44,010 nucleotides of DNA from Bryobacterales bacterium (lineage in GTDB: Bacteria > Acidobacteriota > Terriglobia > Bryobacterales > Bryobacteraceae). Shown in pieces: positions 24,040-31,558 of the stretch. The stretch lies in contig DAIDHC010000175.1 of assembly GCA_027452065.1 (NCBI GenBank), forward strand, positions 1-44,010, read 5' to 3'. How positions within the stretch are numbered: position 1 is the first letter of the stretch; every line of letters starts with the position of its first letter. Position numbers and translations under genes: made by a program. The notes beneath the pieces are model-generated. The model made no database searches. It was not told the DNA's origin and worked only from the letters and a program-made list of their open reading frames with translations.

Positions 24040-25013
24040 AAACCCTCGCCGCTCTCCTCATCTCCGCCGCCGCGCTCGCCGCCCCGCCGCCCCAGGCATC
24101 CATTTCCAACGGCCTCGTCAACGCCGTCCTCAATCTCCCCGACCCCTCCGACGGCTACTACCGCGCTACGCGCTTCGACTGGTCCGGCGTCATCGCCTCG
24201 CTCGAATTCGCCGGCCATTCCTACGTCTCTCCCTGGTTCCCGCGCTACGACCCCAAGCTCCACGACGCCATCACCGGTCCGGTCGAAGAGTTCTTTTCCG
24301 GCGACACCGTCCCGGCCCCCGGCTATGCCGACGCTCCCGCCGGCGGCGCTTTCCTCAAGATCGGCGTCGGCCTCCTCCGCAAACCCTCACCCGCCCCTTA
24401 CAATCACTTCCACACCTACGACATCATCGATTCCGGCCGCTGGACCGTCCACTCCAAAACCAACGAAATCCAATTCGTCCAAGTCCTCTCCGACCCCGCC
24501 ACCGGCTACGCCTACCGCTACACCAAAACCGTCCGCCTCCTCTCCGGCCGCCCCCGCCTCGTCCTCGAACACCGTCTCCAGAACACCGGCAAAAAACCCC
24601 TCCGCTCCGAAGTCTACGATCACAATTTCTTCACCATCGACAACACCCCAACCGGCCCCGACTTCACCCTCCGCTTCTCCTTCCCCCTCCACGCGGAAGA
24701 CGACCTCCACGGCCGCGCCGCCGTCCAGGACTTCACCGTTCTGTTCCCCCGCGTCCTCAATCCCGGCGAGAGCTTCCTCACCCACCTCACCGGCTTCGGC
24801 CCAACCCCCCGCGACTACGACATTCGCATCGAAAACCACAAAACCGGCGCCGCCGCCCGCATTACCGCTGACCGCCCTCTCTCCCAACTCGTCCTCTGGG
24901 GCATCCGCACCGTCCGCTGCCCCGAGCCCTACATCGCCTTCGACATCCCGCCCGGCCGCGACTTCCGCTGGACCATCAACTACGATTTCTACACCCTCCC
25001 GCCCACGCCCTGA
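24036..25013 (+). CDS. exported hypothetical protein, galactose-mutarotase-like
   Basis: A 325-residue protein with a signal peptide (MKTLAALLISAAALAAPPPQ). The layout suggests a beta-sandwich of the aldose-epimerase/galactose mutarotase type: GYYRATRFDWSGVIASLEFAGHSY (40-63), PYNHFHTYDIIDSG (about 120-133), LLSGRPRLVLEHRLQNTGKK, SEVYDHNFFTIDN (about 197-209) and a C-terminal RTVRCPEPYIAFDIPPG. H122 or H124 and the EVYDHNF region could be catalytic, but this was not verified. No strict match to a named family could be made. It is coupled by an ATGA overlap to the M24 peptidase upstream. Confidence 0.55.
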   Translation: MKTLAALLISAAALAAPPPQASISNGLVNAVLNLPDPSDGYYRATRFDWSGVIASLEFAGHSYVSPWFPRYDPKLHDAITGPVEEFFSGDTVPAPGYADAPAGGAFLKIGVGLLRKPSPAPYNHFHTYDIIDSGRWTVHSKTNEIQFVQVLSDPATGYAYRYTKTVRLLSGRPRLVLEHRLQNTGKKPLRSEVYDHNFFTIDNTPTGPDFTLRFSFPLHAEDDLHGRAAVQDFTVLFPRVLNPGESFLTHLTGFGPTPRDYDIRIENHKTGAAARITADRPLSQLVLWGIRTVRCPEPYIAFDIPPGRDFRWTINYDFYTLPPTP

Positions 25014-25085
25014 GTTCGCTCTTCCACCGGGCCCGCGCGAGCTTCCCGGCCCGAAGCCCGCCGCCGCGCCCCGAGCGCCGCCCGT

Positions 25086-25091
25086 TATACT
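25086..25091 (+). promoter_or_regulatory. -10-like box TATACT before the histidine kinase
   Basis: TATACT ends 15 nt before ATG 25107; transcription would start about 9 nt before the ATG. The 93-nt gap has no other clear signal and no -35 consensus. The evidence is weak. Confidence 0.3.
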
Positions 25092-25106
25092 AATCCCAGC
25101 ATCCGG

Positions 25107-26951
25107 ATGTCCCCGCCTCGCTTCACCGCCCGCGCCATCGGCTACTGGGCCATCCTCGCCGCCTGCTTCGCCCTCGCTCTCGCCGCCGGCTGGACGCCCC
25201 CCGCCTCCCGCGTCGACGACTACCTCTACGACTGGATGCTCGCACTCAACCCCCCCGCACCCTCCCCTCCCCACTCCCTCATCCTCGCCATCGACGACTC
25301 CACCCTCAACGCCATGGGCGGCCAGCGCCGCCTCCGCTCCATCCTCACCCGCGCCGTCTCCCTCGCCTCCGCCGCCCATCCCCGGGTGCTCGCCCTCGAC
25401 GTCATCCTCGCCGACCCCGGCGACCCCGCCGAAGACGCCGCCCTCGCCGCCGCCCTCCGCTCCGTTCCCAATCTCGTCCTCCCCGCCGACATCTCCCCTT
25501 CGCCCGTCCGTGCCTCCTGGGAACTCCCGCTCCCCGCCTTCCGCTCCGCTGCCTCCGCCCTGGGCCACGTCCAGACCGACGAACGCTCCGTCGACGGCGT
25601 CACCCGGCAGATCTCCCTCGAATGGATCCTCGATCACCAGCGCTTCTGGGCCCTTTCTCTTGAAGCCTTCCGCCTCGCCCGCGGCGTCTCCCGCATCCTC
25701 GAATCCCCCCGAGATCTCACTGTCGGCGCCACCCTCATTCCCGCCCCCATCGGCCCGGCCGGCGAGCGCCCCCTTCGCATCCGCTTCACAACCTCCGCGC
25801 TCCCGTCGCTCTCCGTCCGCGACCTCGCTGTCCATCCCGCCTTCGCCTCCCGCCTCACCGGACAAACCGTCTTCCTCGGCGTCACCTCGCTATCGGAAAC
25901 CCGCGACCGCGTCCGCACTCCCTATGGCGATACCCTCTCCGGCGTCGAAGTCCACGCGCAGGCCTTTGAAACCCTCCGCCGCGGCCGCTTCCTCGTCTCC
26001 TCTCCCGATTCCTACACCGTCTTTCTCTGCGCCGCTTTCGTTCTCGCCGCCGGCCTTGTCTTCCTCTTCTCCTCCGGCTGGCCCGCCTACTCCCTCGGCG
26101 CCGCCCTTCTCCTCGCCGCCCACTCCCTCCCGTTCTTTCTTTTCGCGCACGGCTTCATCAGCCCCTACGTCGCCCCCGTCGGCGCCGCCTGGCTTTCGGC
26201 CGCCGCCGCCGCCAGCTACCAGCACTTCCTCGTCCGCCGCCGCCTCCGCCGCGCCGAGTCCGACACGACACGCTATCGCCAGGCCATCCACTTCGTCACC
26301 CACGAAATGCGCACCCCGCTCACCGCCATCCAGGGCTCGAGCGAGATCATGGGCCGCTACCAGCTTCCGGAGGAAAAACGCCGCGAAATCGCCGGCCTCA
26401 TCAACTCCGAATCCAAGCGCCTCGCCCGCATGATCCAGACCTTCCTCGACGTCGAGCGCCTCTCCGCCGGCCAGCTCGAGCTTAAACTCCAGCCCGTCAA
26501 CCTCCGCGCCCTCGTCGATACCTGCATCCGCCGGGCCCAGCCCCTGGCCGACCGCAAAAACATCTCCGTCCAACTCGCCGACCCGCTCGATGCCTCCATC
26601 CGCGCCGACGCCGAACTCATCGAATACGCTGTCTATAACCTCATCACCAACGCCATTAAGTACTCCCCGCCCGATACCCGCGTCACCCTCTCCTCCACCG
26701 CCGCCCGCGATGCCGTCACCCTTTCCATTGCCGATCAGGGCATGGGCATCGACCCAGCCGACCTCAAGCACATCTTCACCCGCTTCTACCGCACCCGCCG
26801 CGCCGAATCCTCCGGCATCGATGGCACCGGCATCGGCCTCTCCCTCGTCCAGCAAATCGTCCAGGCCCACTCCGGCCGCGTCGCCGTCACCAGCTCGCCC
26901 GGCCAGGGCTCCTGCTTCTCCGTCACCCTTCCCGCCGCCAGCAACAACTAG
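25107..26951 (+). CDS. CHASE2-domain sensor histidine kinase
   Basis: A 614-residue membrane sensor. An N-terminal membrane helix (about 11-30) leads to a periplasmic CHASE2 domain (about 35-290; DDYLYDWMLALNP, ILAIDDSTLNAMGG, VLALDVILADPGDPAED). Two or three more helices follow at about 300-370. The kinase core has the H-box FVTHEMRTPL with H399, the N-box YNLITNAIKYS, the G1 box IADQGMGID, the F-box IFTRFYR and the G2 box GTGIGLSL. No PAS domain is evident. The response regulator gene starts 68 nt downstream, so this kinase very probably phosphorylates it. The ligand is unknown; CHASE2 is an extracellular sensory domain. Confidence 0.93.
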   Translation: MSPPRFTARAIGYWAILAACFALALAAGWTPPASRVDDYLYDWMLALNPPAPSPPHSLILAIDDSTLNAMGGQRRLRSILTRAVSLASAAHPRVLALDVILADPGDPAEDAALAAALRSVPNLVLPADISPSPVRASWELPLPAFRSAASALGHVQTDERSVDGVTRQISLEWILDHQRFWALSLEAFRLARGVSRILESPRDLTVGATLIPAPIGPAGERPLRIRFTTSALPSLSVRDLAVHPAFASRLTGQTVFLGVTSLSETRDRVRTPYGDTLSGVEVHAQAFETLRRGRFLVSSPDSYTVFLCAAFVLAAGLVFLFSSGWPAYSLGAALLLAAHSLPFFLFAHGFISPYVAPVGAAWLSAAAAASYQHFLVRRRLRRAESDTTRYRQAIHFVTHEMRTPLTAIQGSSEIMGRYQLPEEKRREIAGLINSESKRLARMIQTFLDVERLSAGQLELKLQPVNLRALVDTCIRRAQPLADRKNISVQLADPLDASIRADAELIEYAVYNLITNAIKYSPPDTRVTLSSTAARDAVTLSIADQGMGIDPADLKHIFTRFYRTRRAESSGIDGTGIGLSLVQQIVQAHSGRVAVTSSPGQGSCFSVTLPAASNN

Positions 26952-27019
26952 CCATCCCGGCCAGCCCGCTCGCCTCCACCGGTCCCTTTAAGCGAAACTG
27001 TTACCATTGGGAAATCGCT

Positions 27020-28336
27020 GTGCCACGCCTGCTCGTTGTTGAGGATGATTCCTCCGTTCGCTCCACCATCGCCACGTTCCTCGAACTCGAAGGCTACTCC
27101 GTTGACGCCGTAGCCTCCACCCGCGAGGCCCTCGAACGCCTCGGCGCCGCCTCTTACCCCATCGTCGTCTCCGACATCTATCTCGACGACCGCACCGGCC
27201 TCGACGTCCTCGCCGCCGCCCGCCGCGGCAATCCCTCCTGCGCCGTCATCCTCATGAGCGCCCGCGGCTCCATCGAAACCGTCATGGCCGCCACCCAGGG
27301 CGGCGCCTTCGATTACCTCGCCAAGCCCTTCGACCTCGACGACATGCTCGCCGCCATCCAGCGCGCCGAAGCCTCCCGCCTCGACCCCGCAGACGCCGAC
27401 TCCTCCATCGACGACCTCCCCTCCACCAGCATGATCGGCAGCTCCGCCGGAATGGTCGACGTCTATAAAACCGTCTCCCGCGTCGCCCCCACCGACGCCA
27501 CGGTCCTGATCGAGGGCGAAACCGGCACCGGAAAGGAAATCGTCGCCCGCATGATCCACTCCAACAGCGCTCGATCCTCCCAGCCTTTCGTCCCGGTCGA
27601 CTGCGCCTCCATTGCCCCCGCGCTACTCGAAAGCGAGCTCTTCGGCGCCCTCAAAGGCGCCTACACCGGAGCCGACCGCGACCGCCCCGGCGTCCTCGAA
27701 TCCGCCAACAACGGCACCGTCTTTCTCGACGAAATCGGCGACATCGAGCTCAACTTCCAGCTCCGCCTCCTCCGTTTCCTCCAGGAGCGCGAGGTCCGCC
27801 CCCTCGGTTCCACCCGCGGCCGCAAAGTCAACGTCCGCATCCTTGCCGCCACCAACCGTGACGTCCAGAAAATGGTCCAGGACGGCAAGTTCCGCGAGGA
27901 CCTCTGGTTCCGTCTCAACGTCGTCCGCGTTCAGCTCCCCCCCTTGCGCGAGCGCCACGGCGACGTCCCCCTCCTGGCCCACCACTTCCTCCGCCTCTAT
28001 AACGATCGCTACCGCCAGGAAACCAGGCTCGCCGTCTCCGGCCTCAAAGCCCTCGAAGACTACAGTTGGCCCGGCAATGTCCGCCAGCTCCAGCACCTGA
28101 TGGAGCGCCTCGTCCTGCTCGCCCCTCAAGGCCGCATCGACGAAAATGCCGTTCAGGACGGCATCCACATGACCTCGCCCCGCGACGATCCCGGCGACAC
28201 CCTCGCCGGCGCCGAAGCCGACCAGATCCGCAAAGTCCTCGCCGCCACCGGCGGCAACAAAAGCCGCGCCGCCCGCATCCTCGGCATCGAACGCAAAACC
28301 CTCTACCGCAAGCTCGAACGCATGGACCTCGACTGA
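27020..28336 (+). CDS. sigma-54-dependent response regulator (NtrC type)
   Basis: A 438-residue enhancer-binding protein. The receiver domain (1-115) has D9-D10, phosphoacceptor D52 (VVSDIYLDD) and K102. The AAA+ domain (about 138-375) has Walker A GETGTGKE (166-173), Walker B GTVFLDEI (232-239), ELFGALKGAYTGA (206-218) and FREDLWFRLNV (291-301). The sigma-54-contacting loop reads GAYTGA instead of GAFTGA, a conservative Phe-Tyr change. The C-terminal Fis-type HTH covers about 400-433 (GNKSRAARILGIERKTLYRKL). The start is GTG 27020 with GGGAAAT upstream. It is paired with the CHASE2 kinase. Its last 34 nt overlap the convergent YjbR gene. Confidence 0.94.
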   Translation: MPRLLVVEDDSSVRSTIATFLELEGYSVDAVASTREALERLGAASYPIVVSDIYLDDRTGLDVLAAARRGNPSCAVILMSARGSIETVMAATQGGAFDYLAKPFDLDDMLAAIQRAEASRLDPADADSSIDDLPSTSMIGSSAGMVDVYKTVSRVAPTDATVLIEGETGTGKEIVARMIHSNSARSSQPFVPVDCASIAPALLESELFGALKGAYTGADRDRPGVLESANNGTVFLDEIGDIELNFQLRLLRFLQEREVRPLGSTRGRKVNVRILAATNRDVQKMVQDGKFREDLWFRLNVVRVQLPPLRERHGDVPLLAHHFLRLYNDRYRQETRLAVSGLKALEDYSWPGNVRQLQHLMERLVLLAPQGRIDENAVQDGIHMTSPRDDPGDTLAGAEADQIRKVLAATGGNKSRAARILGIERKTLYRKLERMDLD

Positions 28337-28686
28337 ACCGGCTTCTTCTTCGCCGTCGCCATCCGCCACGCCTCCGTCAGCCGCTCCCCCAGTTCCTCGT
28401 CCCCGATTTCATCCAGCACCATCCCCACCCACCCCTTCACCCCCACATACGGCGGCCGGAAATAGACCGCCGGCGCGCTCGCCATCAACGCCCCCTGCGC
28501 CCCCTCTTCAGCCGGCGCCCACACAGCCACCCGCCCGTCGTTGTGATGGTTGTTGGCAAACATCGCAAACACTTTCTTTCCCGCGAAAAACGTCGGCTCT
28601 CCATGCGAAAGCCTCTCCGTCGCCCCCGGCATCGCCAGGCAGATCCTGCGCACCCTCCGCAAATTCCCTTCGCCTTCCGGCGTCAT
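28303..28686 (-). CDS. MmcQ/YjbR family protein
   Basis: A 127-residue small cytoplasmic protein. LRRVRRICLAMPGATERLSHGEPTFFAGKKVFAMF (9-43) is the typical beginning of the YjbR/CyaY-like DUF419 fold, and VYFRPPYVGVKGWVGMVLD (74-92) its core. The C-terminal WRMATAKKK is also typical. The family has a DNA-binding-like fold, but its function is unclear. It is convergent with the sigma-54 regulator and shares 34 nt with it. Confidence 0.85.
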   Translation of the reverse strand: MTPEGEGNLRRVRRICLAMPGATERLSHGEPTFFAGKKVFAMFANNHHNDGRVAVWAPAEEGAQGALMASAPAVYFRPPYVGVKGWVGMVLDEIGDEELGERLTEAWRMATAKKKPVQSRSMRSSLR

Positions 28687-28727
28687 CGCCGCCTCCCCTT
28701 CACCCTCCCGCTGCTACACTCGCCATT

Positions 28728-28796
28728 ATGAAGCCGCACCGCGCCCGCCGCCACTTCCGCCCCTCTACCCTCACCTCGCTCCTCGGCCACAATTGA
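28728..28796 (+). CDS. possible 22-aa leader peptide before the GNAT gene
   Basis: A minimal frame, MKPHRARRHFRPSTLTSLLGHN, that ends 14 nt before the GNAT ATG. It is rich in Arg and His (5 Arg, 3 His in 22 residues). A -10-like TACACT (28715-28720) ends 7 nt before the ATG, which fits a leaderless start. There is no ribosome site. It may be chance; a regulatory upstream peptide is the only role that can be suggested. Confidence 0.25.
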   Translation: MKPHRARRHFRPSTLTSLLGHN

Positions 28797-28810
28797 CGCC
28801 GGACGCGCCC

Positions 28811-29332
28811 ATGCGCACCACACTCCAAACCCCACGCCTCATCCTCCGCCCCTTCGTCCCCGCCGACGCCCCGGAAGCCCACGCCTGGTTCGCCGATCCA
28901 GAAGTCATGCGCTTCACCCCAACGGGCCCCGACCGCGACCTCGATCAAACCGTCCGCCGCCTCGCCCGCTTCATCGACCACCAGGGCGCCCATGGCTTCA
29001 GCCGCTGGATCCTCCTCAACCGCGCTACCGGCCAGCCTCTCGGTGATGCCGGCCTCATGCACCTGCCCGAGTATGGCTGGATCGATTTCGGCTACCGCCT
29101 CGCCCACCACGCCTGGGGCAGGGGACTGGCCACCGAAGCCGCCTCCGCCTGGCGCCGCCTCGCCTTTGACGAGTTCCACCTCGATTCCCTCACCGCCTTC
29201 GCCCACCCCGGCAACAGCGCCAGCCTCCGCATCCTCGCCAGGCTCGGCTTCCTCGAGCAGCGCCGCGCCCCCGTCCTCGGCATGGACAGCATCATCTTCC
29301 TCCTGCGAAACCCGAACCCGCGGTCGATATGA
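28811..29332 (+). CDS. GNAT family N-acetyltransferase (RimJ/RimL-like)
   Basis: A 173-residue acetyltransferase that uses acetyl-CoA. The N-terminal LQTPRLILRPFVPADAPEAHAWFADPEVM (5-33) is the RimJ/RimL group start. WGRGLATEAASAWRRLAFDE (about 102-121) is motif A, which binds the CoA pyrophosphate, and AHPGNSASLRILARLGF (about 132-148) is motif B. The acceptor (ribosomal protein or small molecule) cannot be told. ATG 28811 gives the conserved N-terminus. The next gene begins 6 nt after its stop. Confidence 0.9.
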   Translation: MRTTLQTPRLILRPFVPADAPEAHAWFADPEVMRFTPTGPDRDLDQTVRRLARFIDHQGAHGFSRWILLNRATGQPLGDAGLMHLPEYGWIDFGYRLAHHAWGRGLATEAASAWRRLAFDEFHLDSLTAFAHPGNSASLRILARLGFLEQRRAPVLGMDSIIFLLRNPNPRSI

Positions 29333-29338
29333 CTATCG

Positions 29339-30124
29339 ATGGCCCGCACCGCGCAACGGCTCACGCTCGTCCTTCTCACCTCCCTCGCCGCAGCCGCCCA
29401 GCCTGCGCCCTCGCCCGGCTTCGTCTCCGTTCTCATCCCCCTGTCGTTTGATGACCGCTGCTGGTCCACCGCCACCGTTCGCAATCTCACCGCCCGCTCC
29501 GTCAATCTCGCCGTCGAGGCCCATGACAGCACCGGCGCCCTCCTCGCCCTCGATCTTTCCCCCACCTCGCCTCTCCATCTCGCACCCTCGGACGGCCTTA
29601 CCCTCCGCCTCGGCTCGCAGGAAACCGGCGATGCCATGGCCTGGGTCAAGTTCATCGAGCCCAACGCTCCACCGTCCGGTCCCACCGTCGCCGTCAGCGG
29701 CCTGACCAATTGCTCCGACGGCACCACGCTCACCACCATCCCCGCCGGCATCGCCTACCCGACCCAGAATCCCTGGATCGAGGCCCGCTCCGCCGACGCT
29801 CAAGGGAAAATGGTCCTCCTCCTCAACGCTGCGCCCACCCCCGCCACCGCCCGCGCCTGCTACTCCACCGGAACCTTCGTCACCCTCCCCACCAGCCCCG
29901 ACGCCCCTCCCGCCGAGCGCCTCGTCTGCTCTCAAACCCGCTCGCTCTACCTCCCGCCCTTCGCCCTCCGCCTTATCCCCGTCGAGCAGGATTCCAGCTC
30001 CCTCCTCCACGTCACCACCCGCGGCTCTTCCCTCGTCCTCCTCATCCTCAAACCCCGCCCCGGCAAAACCCGCAAGTTCTCCGTCGACTCCACAATCAGC
30101 TTCCAGGATCCCGCCGGCAATTAA
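29339..30124 (+). CDS. exported hypothetical protein
   Basis: A 261-residue protein with a signal peptide (MARTAQRLTLVLLTSLAAAAQP). The rest is predicted beta-rich: FVSVLIPLSFDDRCWSTATVRNLTARSVNLAVEAHDSTG (28-66) looks like an Ig-like or fibronectin-like strand pattern. Four Cys (in RCWS, LTNCSD, RACYS, LVCSQ) could form disulfides. No enzymatic motif or named family is recognised. It starts 6 nt after the GNAT stop, so it is probably cotranscribed. It is convergent with the SulP gene, 4 nt away. Confidence 0.6.
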   Translation: MARTAQRLTLVLLTSLAAAAQPAPSPGFVSVLIPLSFDDRCWSTATVRNLTARSVNLAVEAHDSTGALLALDLSPTSPLHLAPSDGLTLRLGSQETGDAMAWVKFIEPNAPPSGPTVAVSGLTNCSDGTTLTTIPAGIAYPTQNPWIEARSADAQGKMVLLLNAAPTPATARACYSTGTFVTLPTSPDAPPAERLVCSQTRSLYLPPFALRLIPVEQDSSSLLHVTTRGSSLVLLILKPRPGKTRKFSVDSTISFQDPAGN

Positions 30125-30128
30125 TCCA

Positions 30129-31409
30129 TCACGCCGCCCGTCCCTCCGCCATTCCCTCCATCCCCGCCGTCCCCCGCAGTTTCGCCCCAATCAACGGCGG
30201 CAGATAGCAGCAGCACCCAAGCGCAACAGCCAGTACCGCGTTTACCGTCAACACCCCCACCGCCGTCACCAGAAACGCCACCGCGTCCTGTCTCCGCATC
30301 TTCCCCAGCCGCTTCCACGTGCTCCATTCGAGCAGGCACACCCCGATATAGGCCGTCACTCCTGCCAGTGCCACCAGCGGCACTTTCGCGATATAGCCTC
30401 CGCCCAGCCCCACCAGCGCCACAATAATCAGCCCGTGAAACAGGTTCGACAACCTCGTCGTCCCCCCGCATCGCACGCTCGCCAGGCTCCGCGCCGGAAT
30501 CCCCACGCTCATCGGCGCCCCGTACGCCCCAGCCAGGATGTTCGCAATCCCGTACGCTCCCAGCTCCGCGTCCGCATCGGCCATCTTCAAGTGCTGGTGC
30601 CGCCCCCGGAAATGCTCCACCACTCGCGAGGTCAGCAGAATATTCACCGACGAGACAAACGCCAGGCCCAGCGCCGCCGGGAGCACGCTCGCAAAATCCT
30701 CCGGCTTCCATGCAAAGCCCGCCAGCGGCGGCAGTTTCAGGCTGATCGCGCCCACCACCCGTTCCTGCGATCCGATCATCCACGCCAGCGCGACCGCCGC
30801 CAGCACCCCCGCCAGCGGAGCCGGCGCGCGCGGCGCCCACTTCTGCGCCGCCAGCGCCGCCGCCATCAGCGCCAGGGTGATCGCCACCGGCGCCCACCGC
30901 GCCTCCCCGATGTGCGACAGCACCAGCCACGCCTGCCCCAGCATGTTGTTTGACGTCCGGTCCACGGCCACCCGCACCCCGAGCATCGGCGCCAACTGCG
31001 ACAGGAACATCATCGCCCCAATGCCGCAGGAGAACCCCGTCACCACCGCCTGGGGAACTTTCTGAATGTGCCGCCCCAGCCGCATCACCGCGAACGCCAT
31101 CATCATCACCGACGCCGCGATGCACACCTTCGCCGCCCCCCCGATTCCCCCCACTGCCACCGCGTGCGCGATAAACGGCACCGTCGCGCTCGCCGTCCCC
31201 CCGATCAACACCGGATTCCGCCCCAGCAGCGCCGTCACCGGCGCCGTCGCCACCGATGTCAGCAGCCCCAGTTCCGGCGGCAGCCCCATCATCCGCGCCA
31301 ACGCCAGCCCGTACGGAATCGCGATCAGCGCCGCAATCGCGCCGCCCAATACGTCCCCGGCCAGCGTACGCCAGCTATACCGGATCTTCCTGATTCGCAA
31401 ATTTCCCAA
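30129..31409 (-). CDS. SulP-family anion transporter without STAS domain
   Basis: A 426-residue membrane protein. The N-terminal DVLGGAIAALIAIPYGLALARMMGLPPELGLLTS (19-52) and VTALLGRNPVLIGGTASATVPFIA (58-81) match the first helices of the SulP/SLC26 family. There are about 10-12 helices in all. The cytoplasmic STAS domain normally found at the SulP C-terminus is missing; the protein ends with a short tail (KLRGTAGMEGMAEGRAA). The substrate may be sulfate, bicarbonate or another anion. The longest frame starts at TTG 31409; a second TTG at 31400 is an alternative. A 149-nt gap with hairpins separates it from the upstream aminotransferase. Confidence 0.75.
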   Translation of the reverse strand: MGNLRIRKIRYSWRTLAGDVLGGAIAALIAIPYGLALARMMGLPPELGLLTSVATAPVTALLGRNPVLIGGTASATVPFIAHAVAVGGIGGAAKVCIAASVMMMAFAVMRLGRHIQKVPQAVVTGFSCGIGAMMFLSQLAPMLGVRVAVDRTSNNMLGQAWLVLSHIGEARWAPVAITLALMAAALAAQKWAPRAPAPLAGVLAAVALAWMIGSQERVVGAISLKLPPLAGFAWKPEDFASVLPAALGLAFVSSVNILLTSRVVEHFRGRHQHLKMADADAELGAYGIANILAGAYGAPMSVGIPARSLASVRCGGTTRLSNLFHGLIIVALVGLGGGYIAKVPLVALAGVTAYIGVCLLEWSTWKRLGKMRRQDAVAFLVTAVGVLTVNAVLAVALGCCCYLPPLIGAKLRGTAGMEGMAEGRAA

Positions 31410-31417
31410 CCTCTGCT

Positions 31418-31435
31418 CTGAAATCCTGGTTTCAG
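31418..31435 (-). promoter_or_regulatory. inverted repeat CTGAAA-N6-TTTCAG upstream of the transporter
   Basis: A perfect 6-bp inverted repeat lies 9 nt before the proposed TTG start of the SulP gene. It could be a dyad operator or an RNA hairpin near the start codon. The regulator is unknown. Confidence 0.3.
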
Positions 31436-31503
31436 CGCAGTGCGGTCAATACATACATGGTTCTGTCCGCCACCGCCGCAGTGCCGCGCATACCCGGCGC
31501 GGC

Positions 31504-31525
31504 GTGGAGGGCCTCCGCCCTCCAC
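31504..31525 (-). terminator. GC-rich stem-loop after the aminotransferase gene
   Basis: GTGGAGGGC (31504-31512) pairs perfectly with GCCCTCCAC (31517-31525) around a 4-nt loop, 34 nt past the aminotransferase stop. There is no U-tract, so it may be a Rho-assisted terminator or a dispersed palindrome. Confidence 0.4.
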
Positions 31526-31558
31526 CCTCTTACTTCCGCCGTGAACCCTTCGCGGGCC

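Noticed and set aside
22820-24871. 683-codon + strand frame
   Set aside because: Ser/Pro/Thr low-complexity frame shift of the M24 peptidase and mutarotase-like genes.
24325-26433. 702-codon + strand frame
   Set aside because: Same kind of Ser/Pro-rich alternate frame, overlapping the CHASE2 kinase, which has all kinase boxes.
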